Of a stretch of DNA of 12,498 nucleotides, positions 1 through 7,848 are shown piece after piece. Both the position numbers and the translations under genes were made by a program. The notes beneath the pieces were generated by a model, which had not been told where the DNA came from, searched no databases, and worked only from the letters and a program-made list of their open reading frames with translations. Source of the DNA: Bacteroidota bacterium (GTDB lineage Bacteria > Bacteroidota > Bacteroidia > Bacteroidales > Prolixibacteraceae); assembly GCA_023488865.1 (NCBI GenBank), contig JAMDDG010000045.1:1-12498 (forward strand). The letters run 5' to 3'. The stretch's first letter is position 1. The number at the start of each line of letters is the position of its first letter.

Positions 1-1734
1 TTTGCGGGAAATTTGGAAAGTTTTTTACCTCAGCCGGAGATTGTAAAAGCATCAAATGGCAACTTGTATTTGGTAAAAGACTCGAAGACCCAGGCTGTAA
101 TGTTGTTGGGGAATGATCTCTTACGTCCGGTATCTACCTGGAATTGGTTGGAAAAGGAGCAGCGCCTCGAGGCATGGATAGATGGGAACGGGGATGGGTT
201 AAAACAAGAAAACGAAATACACAGAATAGACCGGACCGCGGACGGGAAACAAATTCCAACATTGGCCCAAGCGACTTCCTCATTCCATATGGAATCCAAT
301 GGCGACCTGTATTTCATCACCCAGGGAAATTCAATATTGAAAATTCCATGCAAAAAATTCCTGTCCAACGGACTGATCGAATGGGATCTTCAAAATTCCA
401 CATTCGCAGTTTCAGAAGTATTGCCTGGAGCGAAGAAGCTGCCTACCGGCTACCGCACTGGGATATTAGGGGTACGCCTGGACAATCAAAAGAACCTCTA
501 TACTGTTTTCAATACAAAAACAGCAGGTAACGGAGGCCCTTATGACTTCCCTTCGGAAAAAGTGGCGAAAAATAGGCTTGAAGGATTGGGCCATACTGCC
601 GAATTTAACGTGGTGAAATTTGCAAAATATGGTCCACAAGGCAATTTGCTGTGGATGGCAGGACGCAAAGCTACGGCCGGGGCAAAAGCCGGAGAAATGT
701 ACCACTTCTGGAACCTGGCAGGGCTGGTTAATGACAAATATGTTGCGGGTGGCAGCGAGTGGGGGCAAATCTATTTCTACACGCATGATGGGTTCTTTGT
801 GGATGCAATCATGAATAACCCGGCAGATGCCCCGGCTCCCGGCCCTTATACCTTTGGAGGTGAAACGAGTGGCGCAAGGGTACAATATTTCCCGGCCCTG
901 GATGAGTTGTGGGCTTACTCCTCGGGTAAGGCTTACCATGTAAAAGGATTTAAAGACGGTAAAATGGAAGGAGAGAAACGTGTGTATGGAACCATCGCTA
1001 TTGACAAAACATACGAAAAAGTATCCCATGCAGTTGATTCCGTGCATTCTCTAAAGATTGTCGCAACGAAGGGTGACTTGATAACAGGCCTGAATGGATG
1101 GGGCGACATTGCATCGGCCAAAGTGGAACATAATGGACGGGAGTTAGCGACAGTACAGTTGGCCTATGATAATAAGAACCTGTATTGCCGCATGGATGTG
1201 ATTGATGCTTCGCCTATGGAGAATAAAACAGATCAGGCACAGCTATTTTTTAAAGGTGGCGACATTGCGGGAATCCTTTTAGGTACCGGCCGTGAACCGG
1301 ATTCTCCCGGTCAGGGGGATATTCGTATTGCTGCAGTCATGATGCAGGGAATTCCAAAACTTATGGCGATGAAGCAGAAGACTTCCGGTAAAAAGGCATC
1401 TTTCGAATATTATACGCCTGCAGGGGGAAGGGTTGTATTTGAATACGTAGGCGAGGTTCCGGGCGGTCAGCTCACGATGGGGAAGACCCAGAACGGATAT
1501 GTGGCCACTTTTGCTGTGCCCCTTTCTTTCCTGGAATTTGATCTCATGCATGGAACCAATTTACGGGGAGATATTGATCTCCGTTATTCGGGAAACGGAC
1601 AACGGGGTGTTCAGGCTGTAAGCCGGAACTATCTGTTTACACCGGATAATACACAAACTACCATGACGGATGATATTCCTACCGAGGCGAGGTTTTATCC
1701 TCAGTACTGGGGTAAGATTGAAGTAGATAAGTAA
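1..1734 (+). CDS. Secreted beta-propeller / CBM9-like protein, 5' partial
   Basis: The reading frame is open from base 1 (Phe-Ala-Gly-Asn before the TTG at 13), so the true start lies upstream and only the C-terminal part is seen. Roughly the first 340 residues show strand-rich repeats of beta-propeller type, such as LDNQKNLYTVF and EWGQIYFYTHDGFF. Bases 181-216 encode DGNGDGLKQENE, which fits the 12-residue EF-hand loop (D1, N3, D5, G6, E12). From about base 1050 to the stop there is a beta-rich domain resembling the CBM9/DOMON-like fold used for sugar binding, ending in a YWGKIEV strand. The same order, with matching motifs (FWNLAGLV versus AWNMQGVV; GDIRIAAVMMQG versus GDQRLVFAYWNG), occurs in the 7849-12030 protein, so the two are related. 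I see no recognised catalytic motif. The likely role is extracellular or periplasmic glycan binding or an unclassified activity. Base composition is intermediate, between the AT-rich rhamnosidase genes and the GC-rich 7849 gene. Confidence 0.7.
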   Translation, partial: FAGNLESFLPQPEIVKASNGNLYLVKDSKTQAVMLLGNDLLRPVSTWNWLEKEQRLEAWIDGNGDGLKQENEIHRIDRTADGKQIPTLAQATSSFHMESNGDLYFITQGNSILKIPCKKFLSNGLIEWDLQNSTFAVSEVLPGAKKLPTGYRTGILGVRLDNQKNLYTVFNTKTAGNGGPYDFPSEKVAKNRLEGLGHTAEFNVVKFAKYGPQGNLLWMAGRKATAGAKAGEMYHFWNLAGLVNDKYVAGGSEWGQIYFYTHDGFFVDAIMNNPADAPAPGPYTFGGETSGARVQYFPALDELWAYSSGKAYHVKGFKDGKMEGEKRVYGTIAIDKTYEKVSHAVDSVHSLKIVATKGDLITGLNGWGDIASAKVEHNGRELATVQLAYDNKNLYCRMDVIDASPMENKTDQAQLFFKGGDIAGILLGTGREPDSPGQGDIRIAAVMMQGIPKLMAMKQKTSGKKASFEYYTPAGGRVVFEYVGEVPGGQLTMGKTQNGYVATFAVPLSFLEFDLMHGTNLRGDIDLRYSGNGQRGVQAVSRNYLFTPDNTQTTMTDDIPTEARFYPQYWGKIEVDK

Positions 1735-1772
1735 AAAGCGCCATTTGAAGCAAGTAAAATATATAGTTGAGC

Positions 1773-1917
1773 CCACTCAGATAAGTCTTTTTCTGCCACA
1801 AAGACACCAAGACACAAAGATTCACTAAGAATCATAGTGCTGATATTTAAATCTTTGTGAAACTTGGTGACTTTGTGACCTTAGTGGCATTCTTTATTTT
1901 TTGGCTTTTCAGAGTGG
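1773..1917. repeat. Imperfect inverted repeat built of CACAAAGA-like units
   Basis: The left arm 1794-1822 (TGCCACAAAGACACCAAG, then ACACAAAGATT) pairs with the right arm 1850-1889 read on the minus strand, which has the same order of units plus one extra 9-base block (TAAGGTCAC). Within the arms the units repeat about every 8 bases (CACAAAGA, CACCAAGA, CACAAAGA). A small inner stem CACTA/TAGTG (1823-1827 with 1835-1839, loop of 7) sits in the centre. An outer match, CCACTC at 1773-1778 with GAGTGG at 1912-1917, extends the symmetry to about 145 bases. A T-rich run follows the right arm (1890-1902), so the hairpin could also end transcription of the upstream gene. It has no coding content. 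From memory, similar interspersed elements are scattered between genes in environmental Bacteroidota and other phyla; this was not looked up. Confidence 0.75.
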
Positions 1918-1934
1918 ATTCATAGTTAAATTTA
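1901..1934 (+). promoter_or_regulatory. Possible Bacteroidota-type promoter
   Basis: TTG at 1901-1903 and TAAATTTA at 1927-1934 resemble the Bacteroidota -33 (TTG) and -7 (TAnnTTTG) elements; the -7 match has only the last base off. The 23-base spacing is at the long end of what is accepted. It lies just before the relic start at 1943 and may have been that gene's promoter, now feeding the 2128 operon. Such AT-rich sequence produces chance matches easily. Confidence 0.25.
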
Positions 1935-1942
1935 TAAGACAT

Positions 1943-2108
1943 ATGAAAAATAGTGATATTAAACAAGTTATCTTTTCAACCCTGGCATTAAGCGTTCTTA
2001 CCACTTCTTCCCGGCCAGGAGTATATCAAAAAGTGGGGATATGTGACAGATAAAAACGGTACAGTTCCCTATGTCAAAATCAATTACCAGGGGTTACCTG
2101 TTGAATAA
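1943..2108 (+). pseudogene. Relic of a secreted-protein gene (signal peptide plus C-terminal tail)
   Basis: An ATG at 1943 opens a frame whose product starts MKNSDIKQVIFSTLALSVLT, a convincing signal peptide: charged start, hydrophobic core, then Thr-Thr-Ser-Ser. This frame runs to a TAA at 2051-2053 (36 residues), but its tail is unremarkable. A different frame, open from about 1992 to the TAA at 2106-2108, reads as a plausible protein C-terminus, including EYIKKWGYVTDKNGTVPY followed by VKINYQGLPVE. The simplest reading is one gene that lost its whole middle through a deletion, with the junction around 2005-2025, leaving N- and C-terminal ends in different frames. The parent family is not recognised. 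The tail ends 19 bases before the ATG of the GH106 gene, which also argues against placing that gene's start further upstream. An alternative is two unrelated chance frames; the quality of both halves makes that less likely. Confidence 0.55.
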
Positions 2109-2127
2109 GCCATTCAAACTATTTAAA

Positions 2128-5109
2128 ATGAACAGAATATTTAAGTTTTTATTGGTCTTCACTGTATTATGTGGATGTTCACAGGTGCAACATCAAAAAG
2201 AAGAAGGAAAAGAAGAAGGAAAAGAATTAGAACAAGCTTTTCGCAATCCTCCTGAAAGTGCAAGACCATGGACCTATTGGTTTTGGATTAATGGGAATAT
2301 ATCAAAAGAAGGTATCACTGCTGATCTGGAATCTTTTAAACGGGTTGGCATTGGAGGAGTTTTATGGATGGAAGTAAGCGGACCATGGTGGGCTCCTGAT
2401 GGCGACATAGAACCATTAAGTAAAGAATGGCACGATGCTTATCAGTGGGCAATAAGTGAGTGTAACCGCCTTGACCTTAAATTCGATGCCACTCTTGACT
2501 TTGGGTATGGAAGTGGTGGTACACATATAACCCCGGAACAATCAATGCAAAAGCTTGTCTGGAGTGAAGTAGAAGTAAAGGGTGGGGAATCCATTGATAT
2601 GGTACTTAAAAGGGCAAATATTAAAAAACCAACCGATGCATGGTTGAGGCCTGAAGCAAAAATCAATAAAGAATATTTACAAAAGGTACTACAATCAGAC
2701 TCCTACAAGGATGTGGCGGTCGTGGCGATTCCATTGCCGGCGGCTCAGGAAGAACGCAATTACAGGATCGCCGGTATTGATATAAAGTCAGGACTGGGTG
2801 AATTCAGTGAGGGAAGGAAGACCAAACAGCTCCCAATCCCAAAGTTGCTACCAGGTGCTGTGACACCGATAGGGCACATAATCGACTTGACTGCCAAGAT
2901 GGACAAACAAGGTCATCTTAAATGGGATGCGCCTGCAGGCCAATGGGTAATCATTCGTTACGGACATGTCCCCAACTATAAATGGACAAGGCCCTGCCCT
3001 GCGGCTGCTGTGGGTTTGGAATGCGATCGACTTAGTAAGATAGGTATTGAAACACATTTTGACGGATTTTTGAAAAAGATTATTGAAGGTGCGGGATCGT
3101 CAGCAGGAGGAGCTTTAGCCTATGCGCATATCGATAGTTGGGAAGCTGGATATCAAAACTGGACATCTTCATTTCCTGATGAATTCAAAAAAAGACGAGG
3201 GTACGATCTTAAACTCTGGCTACCTGTTCTTACAGGACGCGTAGTTGGTAATCCAGATCTGTCAGATCGATTCCTATGGGATATACGTCAGACAGTAAAC
3301 GAGATGTTACAGGAAAATTATGTGTTGCGTTTCAAAAAACTATTGAGTGATCATAACATGAAACTGTCGATTGAAGCCTACGGGAACTTGTGTATCGACA
3401 ATCTGTCATATGCGGGATTAAGCGATTTGCCAGTTAGTGAATTTTGGGCATCAGGTGACGAGCAGTTCCCTGTTTATCATGACCTACGCAGCAAAGTCAT
3501 GGCATCGGCCGCCCATACATATGGAAAACCTATTGTTGGTGCAGAAGCTTTTACCGGGTCGCGCGGATGGCGGGATCATCCATTTCTTTTAAAGTCTATG
3601 GGAGACAATGCATTTTGCAATGGGGTTAACCGCTTGATATTCCACTGTTCAGCCCATCAACCCTACGAAAATATGATCCCTGGAATAACCCACCGCAGAT
3701 GGGGTGAACATTTTAACCGGTTTAATACCTGGTGGGAATATAGCAAGCCATGGATAGATTACCTATCTCGTTGCCAATATATGTTGCAACAGGGCCGGTT
3801 TGTGGCAGATGTTTGTTACTGGTTTGGTGAGGGTGCCCCGTTAAGTGTTAACGATATGACCCTCGATATTCCTAAAGGGTACAATTTTGATTTTTGCCCT
3901 TCAAAATTAGTTTTGCAAATGAAGGTTAGCAATGGTCAGATTGTGCTCCCATCAGGCATGAGATATCGTTATCTCCTTCTACCTGACAATGATCGTATGA
4001 CTTTGCCACTGGCAAGAAAAATCAAAGAACTTGCTGATGCAGGAGCACAAATAATTGCTCAAAAACGCATAACTGGTTCGCCTGGTTTAACCAATTATTT
4101 GCAACAAGACAAAGAGATAAAAGAAATTGCCACTGAATTATGGGATTCCAAAAAGATAATCGTTGGAAAAAATCTTGAAGAGGTTTTTAATCAAGATAAA
4201 CTTAAGCCCGATTTCGAAGGGGAGGATTTACCTTACATTCATCGCCGCATTGAAAATGCAGATGTATATTTTATATCGAATCAGAAAAATGAACAACGAA
4301 ATATTGCTTGCACATTCCGTGTGTCAGGAAAGTATCCCGAGCTTTGGAATCCAGAAACTGGTGACATAAGGAAATTACCAGAGTTTACTAAACTAGGAGA
4401 TAGAGTATCTATTCCTTTGCATTTCGATCCTATGCAGAGTTGGTTCATAGTATTTAGAGAAGGTCGAAGCTCTGTAAATATGGATAATGAAAAGAAAAAT
4501 TACGTTTCATCTATTCCACTAAGAAAAATTACTGGTGAATGGAAAGTGGTTTTTGATCCCAAATGGGGTGGTCCTGATGCTCCAGTCAAATTCGAAAAGC
4601 TCATTGATTGGAGTAAGCACAGTGATCCAAAAATCCATTACTATTCGGGGACAGCCACCTATAAAAAAACAATTGAGTTCACAACTTCTGAGGTTTCTGG
4701 CAACAAGGGACATCTTATGCTTGATTTGGGTTCTGTTGATATCATGGCGAGAGTGAAGCTTAATGGTAAATTATGTGGAACTGCCTGGAAGCCTCCTTAT
4801 TGTGTAGATATCTCAAGTGCGGCTAAGAGTGGAGTAAATAAATTAGAAATCGAGGTTGTAAACCTATGGATTAACAGAATGATAGGAGATGAACAACTTC
4901 CAGAAGATAGCAATTGGAAAGATTTTGAAACATTACTTGAATGGCCCGAATGGTTTAAGGAAGGAAAACCACGTCCTTCTGGTCGTTTCACTTTTACATC
5001 ATGCAAACACTATAAAAAAGACACACCGTTAGTTTCTTCAGGTCTTCTGGGGCCAGTGATCCTAAAGCTTAAACCATTCTCTGCTGCGGTAATCAAATTT
5101 AAGAACTAG
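2128..5109 (+). CDS. GH106 family alpha-L-rhamnosidase, lipoprotein
   Basis: An exo-acting alpha-L-rhamnosidase: family GH106 enzymes hydrolyse terminal alpha-L-rhamnose with inversion. The start at 2128 gives 993 residues and a clean lipoprotein signal, MNRIFKFLLVFTVLCGC, with the lipid-modified Cys at 17. An ATG at 2071 would add 19 residues that overlap the relic frame and push the signal inward, so it is less likely. After the Cys comes a charged spacer (KEEGKEEGKE), then the family's N-terminal signature RPWTYWFWINGNISKEGI (residues about 47-64) and the (beta/alpha)8 barrel. Conserved acidic candidates for catalysis or calcium binding are DSWE (Glu339), SIEAYG (Glu416), SEFW (Glu439) and GAEAFT (Glu473); which ones are catalytic is not settled from sequence alone. 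Residues about 798-980 form a galactose-binding-like beta-sandwich (VKLNGKLCGTAWKPPY), usual at the C-terminus of this family. Length is normal. The next gene starts 63 bases downstream and is a second rhamnosidase, supporting joint action on one glycan. Confidence 0.9.
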   Translation: MNRIFKFLLVFTVLCGCSQVQHQKEEGKEEGKELEQAFRNPPESARPWTYWFWINGNISKEGITADLESFKRVGIGGVLWMEVSGPWWAPDGDIEPLSKEWHDAYQWAISECNRLDLKFDATLDFGYGSGGTHITPEQSMQKLVWSEVEVKGGESIDMVLKRANIKKPTDAWLRPEAKINKEYLQKVLQSDSYKDVAVVAIPLPAAQEERNYRIAGIDIKSGLGEFSEGRKTKQLPIPKLLPGAVTPIGHIIDLTAKMDKQGHLKWDAPAGQWVIIRYGHVPNYKWTRPCPAAAVGLECDRLSKIGIETHFDGFLKKIIEGAGSSAGGALAYAHIDSWEAGYQNWTSSFPDEFKKRRGYDLKLWLPVLTGRVVGNPDLSDRFLWDIRQTVNEMLQENYVLRFKKLLSDHNMKLSIEAYGNLCIDNLSYAGLSDLPVSEFWASGDEQFPVYHDLRSKVMASAAHTYGKPIVGAEAFTGSRGWRDHPFLLKSMGDNAFCNGVNRLIFHCSAHQPYENMIPGITHRRWGEHFNRFNTWWEYSKPWIDYLSRCQYMLQQGRFVADVCYWFGEGAPLSVNDMTLDIPKGYNFDFCPSKLVLQMKVSNGQIVLPSGMRYRYLLLPDNDRMTLPLARKIKELADAGAQIIAQKRITGSPGLTNYLQQDKEIKEIATELWDSKKIIVGKNLEEVFNQDKLKPDFEGEDLPYIHRRIENADVYFISNQKNEQRNIACTFRVSGKYPELWNPETGDIRKLPEFTKLGDRVSIPLHFDPMQSWFIVFREGRSSVNMDNEKKNYVSSIPLRKITGEWKVVFDPKWGGPDAPVKFEKLIDWSKHSDPKIHYYSGTATYKKTIEFTTSEVSGNKGHLMLDLGSVDIMARVKLNGKLCGTAWKPPYCVDISSAAKSGVNKLEIEVVNLWINRMIGDEQLPEDSNWKDFETLLEWPEWFKEGKPRPSGRFTFTSCKHYKKDTPLVSSGLLGPVILKLKPFSAAVIKFKN
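2196..2226 (+). repeat. 12-base tandem repeat coding a KEEG spacer
   Basis: Two full copies of AAAAGAAGAAGG (2196-2207 and 2208-2219) and a partial third lie inside the GH106 gene, encoding the K-E-E-G spacer just after the lipobox cysteine. The unit is a multiple of three, so copy-number change would alter spacer length without breaking the frame. Confidence 0.85.
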
Positions 5110-5172
5110 GTCTTTCTCACTGGGGTGTTGTGAAAAATTATAATCATTATTTTAACTTGTTTTATCAATGAC

Positions 5173-7830
5173 ATGAGTAATTCTAAATATTTTTCCAGGA
5201 GGAATTTCATTAAAACATCTGCACTGTCAGGTAGTGCCATATTGATTTCTGAAAAGTTGACAGGTAAAACTACTGATAGTGACAAAATAAAATTACCAGT
5301 TCCAGTTCCGTTGTCACCAGACAATCATTCTATTCTAAATCCTATTGATCTTTCTCCTGCGCGTTGGATATGGTATCCAATGGAACGATGCCTTGCCAAC
5401 ACAGTTATACTTTTTAGGAATACTATAAAACTGAGTGATACCCCCAAAAATGCTTTTGGATATATTCTGGCAGACAGCCGGTATAAGTTAACAATAAACG
5501 GGAAACATGTACAGTGGGGGCCGGCACCATGTGATCCGCGTTGGATGGAAGCAGATACTTTGGACTTGTCGGGATATCTTTCATCCGGTGAAAATGTGAT
5601 AGCTTGTTCGGTTTTATATTTTGGTCTTGGAGATGGTACATCGCCTATTGGCAAGCCAGGATTCATTTTTAAACTTGACATTGAGATGCCGGATGGTTCT
5701 GTTTTTCAAATAGTATCTGATGATAGCTGGCAATCATGTCTTGCCCGTAGTTGGCGCCCAGGTAATTACAAACGTTGGTTTTTACGTTCATTACAGGAAG
5801 AATTTGATGCACGCTTATACCCATATGGATGGGACTTGCCGGGATTTGCTTCCGACAATAATTGGTTTGCTTCGAAAATATATAGTACTCATGGAGATAA
5901 GCCATCTGTATGTAACGGTACCCCGGAATATTTGTGGGAAATTTCCGGGAATAAAAAAAATTGTTCAATACGCGAACGTTCTGTCCCCTTAATGAAAGAA
6001 ACTATAATCGATGGTTTTACTTTGCGTGAAGCTGCCTGGATTTATTGGAAACGACCTGCTGAAGATTATTTTGAATCAATTACTCCTGATGCCTTTGATT
6101 TCGAGTGGGGGAGACCAGCTGTAGAAATTGGAAATGGTGAATGGAGGATTGATAGCAGGAAAGATTGGACTGCTGCTGCTACATTTGAATGTAAAGAACA
6201 AATGGTTGGGTGGCCAAATTTTACAATTGATGCACCAGAAGGAACAATTGTTGAAATGCTTGTTCATGAAGCGCATAAACCAGGAGGCCCGGTATTTTTA
6301 AATTCTCATTTCAATTCATGGACACGATTTGTATGCAGGGAAGGTGAAAATAATTTCGAAACTTTTGATTTTGAAAGTTATCGATGGATACAATTTCATA
6401 TTCGAAATTATAATCGTCCCGTAACACTAAAGAATATTGCCATTAGAAGAAGAATGTTCCCATGGAAACATACTCCTGAAATTTATACCAATGACAAAAT
6501 TTTACAGCGTGTTATAGATGCATCAGTAAATACATTGTATAACTGTGCCCATGATACAATTGTTGATGGGATGGCCCGGGAGCGACAACAATATAGTGGT
6601 GATGGAAGTCATCAACTCCATGCTATTTATTATTCTTTTGGCGACACACTGTTACCTGCCCGCTTTGTGAATACTTTCGGACAGGGACTTGGTACAGATG
6701 GTGTTTTTATGGACAGCTGGCCTGCTTTTGATCGGCTTGCCCGGGTGATGGAAAGACAGATGCAACTCACCGGATGGGGACCAATTGTCGATCATAGCGT
6801 AGGTTTTTGCTTCGACTCATGGTATTATTTTTTGTATACCGGTAAAACTGATGCCTTAAAGGAAACCTATCCACGGTTACTTCGCTTTTTCCAATTTTTG
6901 CAAGAATCACTTGGAGAGGATGGGTTGATACCGGTTGAAGATTTGGGAATGCCATCAGTTTGGATAGATCACCTTGCCTATAAAAAACAACGACATAAGC
7001 AATGTGCATTAAATCTATACGTAGCAGCAATGTGTCAACAAGCTCTGAGTAAACTTTGCAGTGAATTTGGCAACAACGACTGGAGCAAAGAAGTTCTGGA
7101 TTTTGGTATTCAACTTGAGAAATCGTGTGTTGTTAAGTACTGGGATTCAGAAAAAAAAGTCTTTGTGTGTAATCTTCCATGGGCCGAAGAAGAAAAAGAA
7201 ATACGGTATTGTGACAGGAGTTTGGCAACTTCTATTATTTATAATCAATGCCCAAACGGTAATAATGAAAATGCACTGAAAATTATAGCTGAATGTCCGA
7301 AAGATTTAGGTCTTTCATATCCGTGCAATGCGATATGGAGATACTGGGCCCTGGCAAAAGGAAAAGCTATTCAGGTTGTTATTGATGATTTCAGAAAACG
7401 CTGGGGCAGCATGGATTCAGTAATTGAGAACAACACACTACAGGAAATGTGGGAGGTAACGCATGATTCAGGACATCAATGGAGCCACTGTGCATTTTCT
7501 CCACTAATCATGATTTATCATGGGATATTAGGCATTCTTCCTGTAAAACCAGGATTTGGAAAATGTACTATCTCCCCTCAGCCAGGTGATCTGGAAGAAC
7601 TAAGTATGTGTGCTCATACTGTAAAAGGGACCATACAATTTGAAATGACCGGCAAGAAATTTGACCGGATAATTACAATTTCAATTCCGGATGGAATGGA
7701 TTGCGAAATGGTACTCGACCATAGGGAAAAAGTTGATCTGACTAATGGCGTTGAGAAAGTGGGGAATGGTCAAACTGCTTATAAACTTCCTACCGGAAAG
7801 AAGGTGAAACTGTATCTTAAATATTTATAA
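5173..7830 (+). CDS. GH78 family alpha-L-rhamnosidase, Tat signal
   Basis: An inverting alpha-L-rhamnosidase of 885 residues. Residues 8-14, SRRNFIK, match the twin-arginine consensus S-R-R-x-F-x-K, followed by a weakly hydrophobic TSALSGSAILI, so export in folded form through Tat is expected. The N-terminal half carries beta-sandwich domains (ARWIWYP near 63; INGKHVQWGP near 108), then the (alpha/alpha)6 barrel from about 435. In the catalytic motif DGMARERQQYSGD (465-477), Asp465, Glu470 and Asp477 have the same 5- and 7-residue spacing as the known GH78 acidic triad (from memory Asp567, Glu572, Asp579 in Bacillus RhaB), making Glu470 the candidate general acid. TLQEMW (755-760) corresponds to the family's TLWE motif, making Glu758 the candidate base. 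The C-terminal PGFGKCTISPQPG begins the usual closing beta-sandwich. An ATG at 5168 is followed at once by a stop, so 5173 is the start. The gene is AT-rich like the GH106 gene before it and ends 18 bases before the next gene. Confidence 0.9.
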   Translation: MSNSKYFSRRNFIKTSALSGSAILISEKLTGKTTDSDKIKLPVPVPLSPDNHSILNPIDLSPARWIWYPMERCLANTVILFRNTIKLSDTPKNAFGYILADSRYKLTINGKHVQWGPAPCDPRWMEADTLDLSGYLSSGENVIACSVLYFGLGDGTSPIGKPGFIFKLDIEMPDGSVFQIVSDDSWQSCLARSWRPGNYKRWFLRSLQEEFDARLYPYGWDLPGFASDNNWFASKIYSTHGDKPSVCNGTPEYLWEISGNKKNCSIRERSVPLMKETIIDGFTLREAAWIYWKRPAEDYFESITPDAFDFEWGRPAVEIGNGEWRIDSRKDWTAAATFECKEQMVGWPNFTIDAPEGTIVEMLVHEAHKPGGPVFLNSHFNSWTRFVCREGENNFETFDFESYRWIQFHIRNYNRPVTLKNIAIRRRMFPWKHTPEIYTNDKILQRVIDASVNTLYNCAHDTIVDGMARERQQYSGDGSHQLHAIYYSFGDTLLPARFVNTFGQGLGTDGVFMDSWPAFDRLARVMERQMQLTGWGPIVDHSVGFCFDSWYYFLYTGKTDALKETYPRLLRFFQFLQESLGEDGLIPVEDLGMPSVWIDHLAYKKQRHKQCALNLYVAAMCQQALSKLCSEFGNNDWSKEVLDFGIQLEKSCVVKYWDSEKKVFVCNLPWAEEEKEIRYCDRSLATSIIYNQCPNGNNENALKIIAECPKDLGLSYPCNAIWRYWALAKGKAIQVVIDDFRKRWGSMDSVIENNTLQEMWEVTHDSGHQWSHCAFSPLIMIYHGILGILPVKPGFGKCTISPQPGDLEELSMCAHTVKGTIQFEMTGKKFDRIITISIPDGMDCEMVLDHREKVDLTNGVEKVGNGQTAYKLPTGKKVKLYLKYL

Positions 7831-7848
7831 AATAATAACAATAATATT

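Noticed and set aside
1794..1889. CRISPR-like array
   Set aside because: Units are only about 8 bases, there are no spacers, and the two arms are inverted relative to each other.
2071..2127. In-frame ATG at 2071 as the start of the GH106 gene
   Set aside because: It would add 19 residues before a complete lipoprotein signal peptide and overlaps the relic's C-terminal frame, so 2128 is the better start.
5128..5160. Possible promoter (TTG at 5128, TAACTTGT at 5153) before the GH78 gene
   Set aside because: The -7 match is poor and it sits only 12 bases from the start codon; read-through from the GH106 gene explains expression more simply.
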